A stretch of 8,560 nucleotides of DNA from an uncultured Clostridia bacterium (GTDB lineage: Bacteria > Bacillota > Clostridia > Oscillospirales > Oscillospiraceae). The translations under genes were made by a program, and so were the position numbers. The notes beneath the pieces were generated by a model, which worked only from the letters and a program-made list of their open reading frames with translations, was not told the origin of the DNA and did not search any database. Numbering within the stretch: position 1 is the first letter of the stretch; each line of letters begins with the position of its first letter. Where the stretch lies: positions 1-8,560 of the forward strand of contig CALERM010000101.1 of assembly GCA_937907715.1 (NCBI GenBank), in the 5' to 3' direction. Below, piece after piece: positions 1 to 5,325 of the stretch.

Positions 1-532
1 CATCACGCGGCTTGTGATCTGGGTCGTGCGCGGCACGCCCTTGATGCTCCAGCTGCTGGTCATTTACTATTTCCCGGGTCTGGTCTGGAAGAACAACATC
101 TGGGGCAGCGGCGAGGCGGGGCGCTTTCTTGCCTCGAGCGTGGCGTTTGTGTTTAACTACGCCTGCTATTTTTCCGAAATCTACCGCGGCGGCATTCAGG
201 GTGTCCCCAAGGGGCAGCAGGAGGCGGGGCAGGTGCTCGGCATGACGAAGAGCCAGATTTTCTTCCAGGTCACGCTTTTGCAGATGGTCAAGAAGATTGT
301 CCCGCCGATGTCCAACGAAATCATTACCCTCGTCAAGGATACGTCGCTTTCGCGCATCATCGCCCTGCAGGAGGTCATCTGGGCAGGACAGGCGTTCATG
401 AAGGGCTCGCAGGGCATTTCCGGCGCGATCTGGCCGCTGTTCTTCACCGGCGTTTACTATCTGGTTTTCTCCGGCATTCTCACGCTGCTGCTCGGCTGGG
501 CAGAGCGCAAGCTCGACTATTTTAAGGCGTAA
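1..532 (+). CDS. Polar amino acid ABC transporter permease (3' part; 5' end outside window)
   Basis: This is the membrane subunit of an ATP-driven amino acid importer of the HisM/GlnP type. The reading frame is already open at base 2, so the start lies upstream of the window; the GTG at 14 is an internal valine codon. About 176 residues are visible. An RGTP motif (bases 29-40), typical of this family, is followed by hydrophobic membrane segments. The cytoplasmic EAA loop, which docks on the ATPase, begins EAGQVLGM (bases 221-244) and runs on through the conserved NEII and KDTSL region. A last hydrophobic segment precedes a basic C-terminus. The TAA stop overlaps the AAGGAGG ribosome binding site of the ATPase gene, which suggests translational coupling. 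The substrate cannot be told from the sequence, and no binding protein for this module is visible; it may lie upstream. Confidence 0.93.
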   Translation, partial: ITRLVIWVVRGTPLMLQLLVIYYFPGLVWKNNIWGSGEAGRFLASSVAFVFNYACYFSEIYRGGIQGVPKGQQEAGQVLGMTKSQIFFQVTLLQMVKKIVPPMSNEIITLVKDTSLSRIIALQEVIWAGQAFMKGSQGISGAIWPLFFTGVYYLVFSGILTLLLGWAERKLDYFKA

Positions 533-543
533 GGAGGCGCAAC

Positions 544-1332
544 ATGGCTGTATTGGAAGTGCAGGGCATCTGCAAATCGTTTGACAAAAACACCGTCGTG
601 CTGCGCGGCATCGACTTTTCGCTGGAAAAGGGCGAGTCCGTGGCGATCATCGGCTCGTCCGGCAGCGGCAAGACGACGCTTCTGCGCTGCCTCAATTTCC
701 TGACGACGCCCGACGAGGGAAGAATCCTCGTAAACGGCGAAACGCTTTTCGATGCGGCAGACCCCGCGACGCAAAAGGAGCGCGAAATCCGCCGCAAGCG
801 GCTGCATTTCGGTCTGGTATTTCAGAACTTCAACCTGTTCCCGCAGTATACGGCGCTGCAGAACGTCATGCTTGCCAGCGAGCTTCTGGCAAAGGAGCAG
901 CCGGATTACCGCACGCACAAGAAGGAAATCCATGAACAAATCCGGCAGAACGCCGAGAAGCTGCTCACAGACGTGGGTCTGCGTGAAAAGATGAACCTGT
1001 ATCCGCACCAGCTTTCCGGCGGGCAGCAGCAGCGCGTGGCGATTGCGCGCGCGCTGGCGTTAAAGCCCGACATTCTCTGCTTCGACGAGCCGACCTCCGC
1101 GCTCGACCCCGAGCTCACGGGCGAGGTGCTGCGCGTCATCCGCTCCCTCGCCGAGCAGAAAATGACCATGATCATTGTGACGCACGAGATGGCGTTCGCC
1201 AGAGACGTCGCAGACCGCGTCATTTTCATGGACGGCGGTGTGATTGTCGAGCAGGGCGCGTCGCATCAGGTCATCGAGCATCCTACACAGGAACGGACGC
1301 GCCAGTTCTTGTCCCGGTATGCAGAAAGCTGA
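544..1332 (+). CDS. Polar amino acid ABC transporter ATP-binding protein (first module)
   Basis: This is the cytoplasmic ATPase that powers the permease encoded 11 bases upstream, in the GlnQ/HisP family. The 262 residues show every catalytic element: Walker A GSSGSGKT at 37-44, Q-loop Gln94, the LSGGQ signature at 157-161, Walker B ILCFDE at 177-182, the SALD D-loop at 185-188 and the switch His214. The length is slightly above the roughly 240-250 usual for the family; residues around 112-135 between Q-loop and signature are a little longer than in the second ATPase here. The ATG is chosen because AAGGAGG lies at 531-537 with suitable spacing. Gene order (permease then ATPase) marks the end of a transport operon. 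Identification as an amino acid importer ATPase is firm; the exact amino acid is unknown. Confidence 0.95.
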   Translation: MAVLEVQGICKSFDKNTVVLRGIDFSLEKGESVAIIGSSGSGKTTLLRCLNFLTTPDEGRILVNGETLFDAADPATQKEREIRRKRLHFGLVFQNFNLFPQYTALQNVMLASELLAKEQPDYRTHKKEIHEQIRQNAEKLLTDVGLREKMNLYPHQLSGGQQQRVAIARALALKPDILCFDEPTSALDPELTGEVLRVIRSLAEQKMTMIIVTHEMAFARDVADRVIFMDGGVIVEQGASHQVIEHPTQERTRQFLSRYAES

Positions 1333-1358
1333 CGTATATTATACAGTTCTCTTCTTTC

Positions 1359-1392
1359 ATGCAGCTTTGCAGGTTGTTCTGTGAAGCTGCAT
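1359..1392 (+). terminator. Possible weak terminator hairpin after the first ABC module
   Basis: A perfect 9-base inverted repeat (ATGCAGCTT at 1359-1367, AAGCTGCAT at 1384-1392) encloses a 16-base loop. It is followed by ATATTTTATG, which is T-rich but not a clean U-run. Its position just after the ATPase stop fits a terminator for the first module. The large loop and broken T-run make it a weak candidate. It could instead be a leader structure if transcription runs through. Confidence 0.4.
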
Positions 1393-1483
1393 ATTTTATG
1401 CATATATACGTATTTTATCAGGATTATACAAATCAGTGTGAATGTTTTCCGGAGGTTTGTGCAAATTCCCATAGAATTGGTAC

Positions 1484-1512
1484 TTGATATTTATGCAATA
1501 ATAGCGTATAAT
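1484..1512 (+). promoter_or_regulatory. Sigma-A type promoter of the second amino acid ABC operon
   Basis: A -35 box TTGATA (1484-1489) is separated by exactly 17 bases from a consensus -10 box TATAAT (1507-1512). Transcription would start near 1519, giving a 5' leader of about 36 bases before the binding-protein ATG at 1555. One mismatch in the -35 box and none in the -10 box make this a strong predicted promoter. It gives the second transport module its own expression. The -10 overlaps a small palindrome, ATAATTAT (1508-1515), with no known meaning. Confidence 0.8.
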
Positions 1513-1554
1513 TATGACATCAAAAGCAACCACAATTTTATGGAGGAAGAGAAA

Positions 1555-2364
1555 ATGAAAAAGTTGATTGCCTTGCTGCTCAGCATCCTGATGGTATGTT
1601 CCCTCGCCGCCTGCGCATCCAAGCAGGACAGTGCAAGCGCTTCTGCCGAAACTGTATCCACCGAAACCGCGTCCACCGAAAGCTCCGGCGAAGAGAAGAC
1701 GCTCACGATGGCGACGAACGTTGCCTTCCCGCCGTATGAGTTCTATGAGAACGAGCAGCCCACCGGCATCGACGTCGACATCGCGACCGCGATCTGCGAA
1801 AAGCTCGGCTACAAGTTAGAGATCATGGACATCGAATTCGGCGCGATTCTCGGCGCTGTCTCCAGCGGCAAGGCAGACTTCACGATGGCAGGTCTCACCG
1901 TCACCGAAGAGCGCAAGCAGTCGGTCGACTTCTCGACGAGCTACGCAACCGGCATCCAGTCCATCATTGTCAAGGAAGACTCCCCGATTACGACGGTCGA
2001 CGATCTCTACGCCGACGGCGCAGATTATCAGATCGGCGTCCAGCAGGACACCACGGGCGATATCTACTGCTCGGATGATTTCGGCGACGATCATGTGCAG
2101 CGCTTCAACAAGGGCGCAGACGCTGTGGCGGCGCTCGTCTCCGGGAAGTTAGATTGTGTCGTCATCGACAACGAGCCGGCAAAGTCCTTCGTCGCAGCGA
2201 ACGATGGTCTGAAGGTTCTGGACACCGCCTACGCCGTTGAGGATTACGCGGCAGCCTTTGCAAAGGGCAGCGAGCTGACGGAGCCGTTTAACCAGGCGCT
2301 CGAGGAGCTGATTGCCGACGGCACCGTAAAGACCATCGTTGACAAGTACATTTCCGCAAACTAA
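1555..2364 (+). CDS. Amino acid ABC transporter substrate-binding lipoprotein
   Basis: This is the extracellular lipid-anchored receptor that captures an amino acid and hands it to the permease encoded next. The 269 residues begin with a lipoprotein signal: MKK, a hydrophobic core, then lipobox LAAC with Cys20 as the lipidation site. A Ser/Thr/Glu/Ala-rich linker follows at about 24-47. The mature domain is a family 3 solute-binding protein. It contains the conserved FPPYEF (58-63), GIDVDIA (71-77) and TVTEERK..VDFS (115-127). By analogy with GlnH, Arg120 should bind the substrate alpha-carboxylate and Asp205 its amino group. The ATG at 1555 is chosen because GGAGG lies at 1542-1546 and the signal peptide starts there. 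In-frame codons further upstream would place extra residues before the signal, and the ATG at 1540 overlaps the ribosome binding site. A polar amino acid is the likely ligand; which one is not resolved. Confidence 0.95.
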   Translation: MKKLIALLLSILMVCSLAACASKQDSASASAETVSTETASTESSGEEKTLTMATNVAFPPYEFYENEQPTGIDVDIATAICEKLGYKLEIMDIEFGAILGAVSSGKADFTMAGLTVTEERKQSVDFSTSYATGIQSIIVKEDSPITTVDDLYADGADYQIGVQQDTTGDIYCSDDFGDDHVQRFNKGADAVAALVSGKLDCVVIDNEPAKSFVAANDGLKVLDTAYAVEDYAAAFAKGSELTEPFNQALEELIADGTVKTIVDKYISAN

Positions 2365-2383
2365 TCAGAGTACGTTCCGGCGC

Positions 2384-2411
2384 TGCGGAGGAAGCTGCGG
2401 TTTCCTCCGCA
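2384..2411 (+). other. Strong intergenic hairpin between binding protein and permease genes
   Basis: TGCGGAGGAA (2384-2393) pairs perfectly over 10 bases with TTCCTCCGCA (2402-2411) around an 8-base loop. No U-run follows, so it is unlikely to be a full terminator. Hairpins in this position in ABC operons commonly protect the binding-protein mRNA from 3' exonucleases, or cause partial termination, so that the receptor is made in excess over the membrane parts. That role is inferred here. Confidence 0.65.
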
Positions 2412-2423
2412 CCTGCCTGCATG

Positions 2424-2432
2424 AAAGGAGGT
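2424..2432 (+). promoter_or_regulatory. Ribosome binding site that fixes the TTG start of the permease
   Basis: AAAGGAGGT is a near-perfect anti-16S match, seven bases before TTG at 2440. No ATG or GTG in the permease frame lies nearby, and the encoded N-terminus leads directly into family-like sequence. This supports the uncommon TTG start. Confidence 0.8.
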
Positions 2433-2439
2433 CCTGATC

Positions 2440-3168
2440 TTGGGCGACTGGTACACGAAGGTCAAGGCAGAATTTATCCTCAACTTCGTAGAAGACAACC
2501 GGTGGAAATACCTTGTGACCGGTTTGGGAAACACGCTGAAAATCACACTCGCGGCGGTGCTGCTGGGCATTGTCATCGGCACGCTCGTCGCCATTGTCCG
2601 GTCCACCTGGGACCAGAACGCGGACAGGATGCGCCCCGGCGCAGGAAAGTCGCTTCTTCACATCGCGGACATGATCTGCAAGATTTACCTGACCGTCATC
2701 CGCGGAACGCCGGTCGTGGTGCAGCTGATGATCATGTTCTACATCATCTTTGCAACGTCCAGAAACGGCGTTGGCGTGGCAATGCTTGCCTTCGGCGTCA
2801 ACTCCGGCGCGTATGTCGCAGAGCTCATTCGTGGCGGCATCATGGCAATCGACAAAGGGCAGCTGGAAGCCGGACGGTCGCTGGGCTTTGACTACGTGCA
2901 GACGATGCGCTTTATCATCGTGCCGCAGGCGCTCAAGAACGTGCTGCCGGCGCTGGCGAATGAATTTATCGTGCTGCTGAAGGAAACGTCTGTTGCGGGC
3001 TACGTTGCCGTGACGGACCTCACAAAGGGCGGCGATATCATCAGGGGTCGGACCTTCTCTGCGTTCATGCCGCTGATCGTCGTGGCGCTCATCTATCTTG
3101 TGATGGTCGTGTTCTTTACCTGGCTGGTCGGGAAATTAGAGAGGAGGCTGCGCAGCAGTGACCACTGA
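2440..3168 (+). CDS. Polar amino acid ABC transporter permease (second module)
   Basis: This is the membrane channel subunit of the second importer, in the HisM/GlnP family, 242 residues, a little longer than typical. After a polar N-terminus (1-25) a TGLGNTLKITL segment leads into the first membrane helix (about 28-54). RGTP follows at 88-91, then further hydrophobic stretches near 92-106 and 112-135. The EAA loop starts EAGRSLGF (143-150) and continues through PQALKNVLPALANEF. The last helix lies around 207-231, before a basic tail. Residues 55-75 form a polar, basic insert between the first helix and the next segment. The start is TTG, supported by AAAGGAGGT just upstream. The gene overlaps the following ATPase gene by 11 bases, so the two are probably translationally coupled. 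The protein probably works as a homodimer, because only one permease gene is present in this module. Confidence 0.93.
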   Translation: MGDWYTKVKAEFILNFVEDNRWKYLVTGLGNTLKITLAAVLLGIVIGTLVAIVRSTWDQNADRMRPGAGKSLLHIADMICKIYLTVIRGTPVVVQLMIMFYIIFATSRNGVGVAMLAFGVNSGAYVAELIRGGIMAIDKGQLEAGRSLGFDYVQTMRFIIVPQALKNVLPALANEFIVLLKETSVAGYVAVTDLTKGGDIIRGRTFSAFMPLIVVALIYLVMVVFFTWLVGKLERRLRSSDH

Positions 3169-3919
3169 CGTTCTGATTCAAGTAACCGGGCTGCAAAAGC
3201 ACTTCAAGGGCGCGCAGCAGTCGGCAGACGGAAAAATCCGCGCATTAGACGGCGTGTCGGCGCAGATTCACAGAGGCGAGGTCGTGGTCGTGATCGGTCC
3301 TTCCGGCAGCGGCAAGTCGACCTTCCTGCGCTGTCTGAACCTTCTCGAGCTTCCTACCGGCGGGCAGATTCTCTTTGACGGCGCGGATATCACTGACAAG
3401 AACTGCAACATCAACCTCCACCGTCAGAAGATGGGCATGGTGTTCCAGCATTTTAACCTCTTCCCGCACATGACGATTCTCAAAAACATGACCATCGCGC
3501 CGATGCAGCTGCTGCACAAATCGAAAGAGGAAGCGGAAAAGACGGCGATGGAGCTTCTTAGCCGCGTCGGGCTTGCCGACCGCACGAACGCCTATCCCAG
3601 CCAGCTCTCCGGCGGGCAGAAGCAGCGTGTCGCCATCGTCCGCGCGCTGGCAATGCAGCCCGAGGTCATGCTCTTCGACGAGCCGACGAGCGCGCTCGAC
3701 CCCGAGATGGTCGGCGAGGTACTGGAGGTCATGAAGGAGCTTGCAGACTCGGGCATGACGATGGTCGTCGTCACGCATGAGATGGGCTTTGCCCGCGAGG
3801 TTGCCGACCGCGTGCTTTTCATGGCGGACGGCAAGCTGATCGAAGAAGGTACGCCCGACGAAATTTTCTCGCACCCCAAGAGCCCCCGCCTGCAGGATTT
3901 TCTGGCAAAGGTTCTGTAA
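3158..3919 (+). CDS. Polar amino acid ABC transporter ATP-binding protein (second module)
   Basis: This is the ATPase of the second importer, in the GlnQ/HisP family, 253 residues. Visible elements are Walker A GPSGSGKST (47-55), Q-loop Gln97, signature LSGGQ (150-154), Walker B VMLFDE (170-175), D-loop SALD (178-181) and switch His207. The start is GTG at 3158, inside the end of the permease gene, with GAGGAGG at 3141-3147 as ribosome binding site. No other plausible start lies in the N-terminal region. Residues about 19-27 form a small insert (AQQSADGKI) before the usual ALDGVS segment. It closes an operon of binding protein, permease and ATPase. It differs clearly from the ATPase at 544-1332, so the two modules are not a recent exact duplication. 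Confidence 0.95.
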   Translation: MTTDVLIQVTGLQKHFKGAQQSADGKIRALDGVSAQIHRGEVVVVIGPSGSGKSTFLRCLNLLELPTGGQILFDGADITDKNCNINLHRQKMGMVFQHFNLFPHMTILKNMTIAPMQLLHKSKEEAEKTAMELLSRVGLADRTNAYPSQLSGGQKQRVAIVRALAMQPEVMLFDEPTSALDPEMVGEVLEVMKELADSGMTMVVVTHEMGFAREVADRVLFMADGKLIEEGTPDEIFSHPKSPRLQDFLAKVL

Positions 3920-3938
3920 ATTTCCCCTCCATATCAAA

Positions 3939-3964
3939 AAGCCCCGTCCGAAAGGACGGGGCTT
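3939..3964 (-). terminator. Terminator-like hairpin, U-run on minus strand
   Basis: The stem is AAGCCCCGTCC with its complement and the loop is GAAA on the plus strand. The five A at 3936-3940, two of which lie in the stem, become a U-run after the stem on the minus strand. It therefore fits termination of transcripts coming leftward from the amidohydrolase gene. On the plus strand it is followed only by CAGCG, so it is weaker for the ABC operon. Confidence 0.7.
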
Positions 3965-3997
3965 CAGCGTGTCAAAAAAGTCTTTTTGACACGCTGA
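3964..3997. repeat. Long perfect hairpin inside the intergenic element
   Basis: A 15-base arm ending in TGTCAAAAA pairs with TTTTTGACACGCTGA around the loop AGTC. It lies directly against the first terminator-like hairpin. The 3' half resembles the segment just before the second copy at 4112-4130 (TTTTTCGACAGACTGAAGC), which suggests shared ancestry. Confidence 0.7.
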
Positions 3998-3999
3998 GG

Positions 4000-4034
4000 C
4001 AGTTTTTCAAACTTCAGAAAAGTTTGAAAAACTG
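4000..4034. repeat. 15-base-pair hairpin inside the intergenic element
   Basis: CAGTTTTTCAAACTT (4000-4014) and AAGTTTGAAAAACTG (4020-4034) are perfectly complementary around a five-base loop. Its AT-rich stem differs from the GC-rich outer hairpins. No U-run follows on either strand, so a terminator role is doubtful. Confidence 0.7.
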
Positions 4035-4047
4035 GTTGATTGAACGC

Positions 4048-4074
4048 GAAAGACACCCCTGATGGGTTTCTTTC
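4048..4074. repeat. Imperfect hairpin inside the intergenic element
   Basis: GAAAGA and ACCC (4048-4058) pair with GGGT and TCTTTC (4064-4074), with one C/T mismatch and a five-base loop. A second, weaker hairpin with one bulged T follows at 4085-4111 (CCTTTCCG against CGGAAGG). Confidence 0.5.
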
Positions 4075-4126
4075 ACACTATCTTCCTTTCCGAAATCATC
4101 GGCCCGGAAGGTTTTTCGACAGACTG

Positions 4127-4154
4127 AAGCCCCGTCCGAAAGGACGGGGCTTTT
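4127..4154 (+). terminator. Intrinsic terminator, second identical copy, U-run on plus strand
   Basis: The same 11-base stem and GAAA loop as at 3939-3964, here running into TTTT at 4151-4154. It is the better terminator for rightward transcription from the ABC operon, which would then end close to the amidohydrolase stop codon at 4167. Confidence 0.75.
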
Positions 4155-4166
4155 CTGCGCGTATTC

Positions 4167-5243
4167 TTATGCGTTTTCCAAAAGGGTAACAAACGCCGCT
4201 GCCGTAGGAGCAAGCAGGCTGTCGGGGTATTCGTAATCCGCCGTGTGCAGCGGGGCGTGCTGCTCGCCCGCGCCGATGCCGAAAAACGCGCCGGGGCAGC
4301 GCAGCAGATAATGCCCGAAGTCCTCACTCCAGCGCATGGGGACCTCCAGCGTGCTGCCATGGCAGAGGGCAAGCACCTTCTTCGCGCAGACCTCGTCATT
4401 TTCCGTCGCCGGGAAAACATCCTGCTCCTCACAGGAAAATGCCAGCTCCGCCTCCTGCGCCAGCGCCTTCGCGCAGCCGAGCACCGCAGTCCGCAGCGCG
4501 TCCAGATCCGTGTTATGCTCCGCGCGCAGCGTCAGCCACACCTCCGCCTGCGCACATGCCGCGCCGAAGGCTTTCTCGCCCAGCTCCGCGCCGATGACTG
4601 TGCAGAGCGTCATGCCGGTAAAATGCGCGGGGCTTGCCAGCTCCGGCAGCGCGCACAGAAGCTTTCCGACGGCAAGCGCCGGATTCTTCCCGTTTTCGGG
4701 GTACGCCGCATGCGTGGGCGCGCCGGAAAACCGGAGCGTCACGCCGCGAGACGCGCAGGCAAATGTGCCGGGTCTGGTATAGACCACGCCTGCGGGAAAG
4801 CCCGGCAGATTGTGCGCGCCGTAAATCTCTCCCACCTGCTCTTTTTCAAGCAGCTCGCAGCAGGGTCCCGCGCCCGCTCCGGTTTCTTCCGCGGGCTGAA
4901 ACAGCAGAAATACGTTCCGGTGCAGCGTCCTTCCTTCCAGCGCAAGCGCCACGGCGCAAAGGCTCGCCGCATGTCCGTCGTGCCCGCAGAGGTGCGCCGC
5001 GCCGCCGTCGGGCGTGGCAAGCGCGTCATAGTCTGTGCGCAGCGCAATCGCGGGCTTTTTCGGGGCTTTTTCCCGGTGCGCCGCATAGAAGCCATCGCCG
5101 CACGGGAGGAGTTCCAAGCTCGTATGCGCGCGCAGAAATTCCTGCAAAAGCGCCTTCGTTTGCGTCTCCTGCCCGGAAATTTCGGGGCATTGGTGAAGCT
5201 GGCGGCGCAGATTCACAATCAGATTTTGCTGCTGCTTCGTCAT
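4167..5243 (-). CDS. M20D-family amidohydrolase (N-acyl amino acid hydrolase type)
   Basis: This is a cytosolic metal-dependent hydrolase of the M20D group, which removes acyl groups from N-acylated amino acids (hippurate, IAA-amino acid and N-acetyl-diaminopimelate hydrolases belong here). The 358 residues carry RTDYDAL (69-75, equivalent to the usual RADMDAL) and CGHDGH (86-91) with metal ligands Cys86 and His88. FQPAEE (115-120) carries the catalytic and ligand glutamates. Further ligands are His144 in GAHN and His333 in LHTADYEYPD. A dimerisation domain spans about 166-275. It is rather short for the family, which often reaches about 390. ATG at 5243 is chosen because AAGGAA lies seven bases upstream; an in-frame extension to 5300 runs through a terminator-like hairpin. 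It converges on the ABC operon, and its product could feed the amino acid pool. The exact substrate is unknown. Confidence 0.9.
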   Translation of the reverse strand: MTKQQQNLIVNLRRQLHQCPEISGQETQTKALLQEFLRAHTSLELLPCGDGFYAAHREKAPKKPAIALRTDYDALATPDGGAAHLCGHDGHAASLCAVALALEGRTLHRNVFLLFQPAEETGAGAGPCCELLEKEQVGEIYGAHNLPGFPAGVVYTRPGTFACASRGVTLRFSGAPTHAAYPENGKNPALAVGKLLCALPELASPAHFTGMTLCTVIGAELGEKAFGAACAQAEVWLTLRAEHNTDLDALRTAVLGCAKALAQEAELAFSCEEQDVFPATENDEVCAKKVLALCHGSTLEVPMRWSEDFGHYLLRCPGAFFGIGAGEQHAPLHTADYEYPDSLLAPTAAAFVTLLENA

Positions 5244-5264
5244 AAGATTCTTCCTTTCCAATCC

Positions 5265-5295
5265 AAAAAGCAGGCAGACGGTGTTTCCGCCTGCC
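5265..5295 (-). terminator. Intrinsic terminator after ade, just upstream of the amidohydrolase
   Basis: Read on the minus strand, GGCAGGCGG and CCGTCTGCC form a nine-base stem with one G-U pair and a five-base loop, followed by TGCTTTTT. This is a classical intrinsic terminator about 30 bases after the ade stop codon. It ends only 22 bases before the amidohydrolase ATG and just ahead of its ribosome binding site, so there is almost no room for a promoter after it. Confidence 0.75.
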
Positions 5296-5325
5296 CGCAA
5301 TGCTGATATGTTCGCATGTTCTTTC

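Larger units (their letters stand above)
3936..4155. repeat. Composite palindromic intergenic element with terminal inverted repeats
   Basis: The convergent gap after the ABC operon is built from successive hairpins. The outermost units, 3939-3964 and 4127-4152, are identical 26-base copies in direct orientation (11-base stem, GAAA loop). Outside them are an A-run on the left (3936-3940) and TTTT on the right. Inside them the flanks are CTTCAG on the left and CTGAAG on the right, so the ends match each other as an imperfect inverted repeat of about 45 bases that extends to TGTC plus an A-run. Between them lie hairpins at 3964-3997, 4000-4034, 4048-4074 and 4085-4111. No open reading frame of its own and no target-site duplication were seen. 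It may be a MITE-like or REP-like element that also serves as terminator. Confidence 0.6.

Noticed and set aside
1334..1344. Palindrome GTATATTATAC just after the first ATPase stop as an operator
   Set aside because: It is AT-rich, short, and not near a recognisable promoter; chance is a sufficient explanation.
1381..1554. N-terminal extension of the binding protein
   Set aside because: The extension would precede a textbook lipoprotein signal and would include the predicted promoter. The GGAGG at 1542-1546 supports the ATG at 1555.
1333..1554. T-box, lysine riboswitch or S-box upstream of the amino acid importer
   Set aside because: No T-box GGGTGG-type sequence, no lysine or SAM riboswitch core, and the promoter lies only about 36 bases before the start codon, leaving no room for such an element in the transcript.
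3245..3937. Open frame of 230 codons on the minus strand opposite the second ATPase
   Set aside because: His/Arg/Leu-rich shadow of a gene with all ABC ATPase motifs on the plus strand; no upstream signals.
5244..5300. N-terminal extension of the amidohydrolase to 5300
   Set aside because: It crosses the terminator-like hairpin and shows no family similarity; AAGGAA supports the ATG at 5243.
4245..5306. Long open frame on the plus strand (353 codons) opposite the amidohydrolase gene
   Set aside because: Its product is rich in Arg, Ala and Gln with no domain-like pattern. It is the mirror of a GC-rich coding gene whose M20 motifs are clear on the minus strand.
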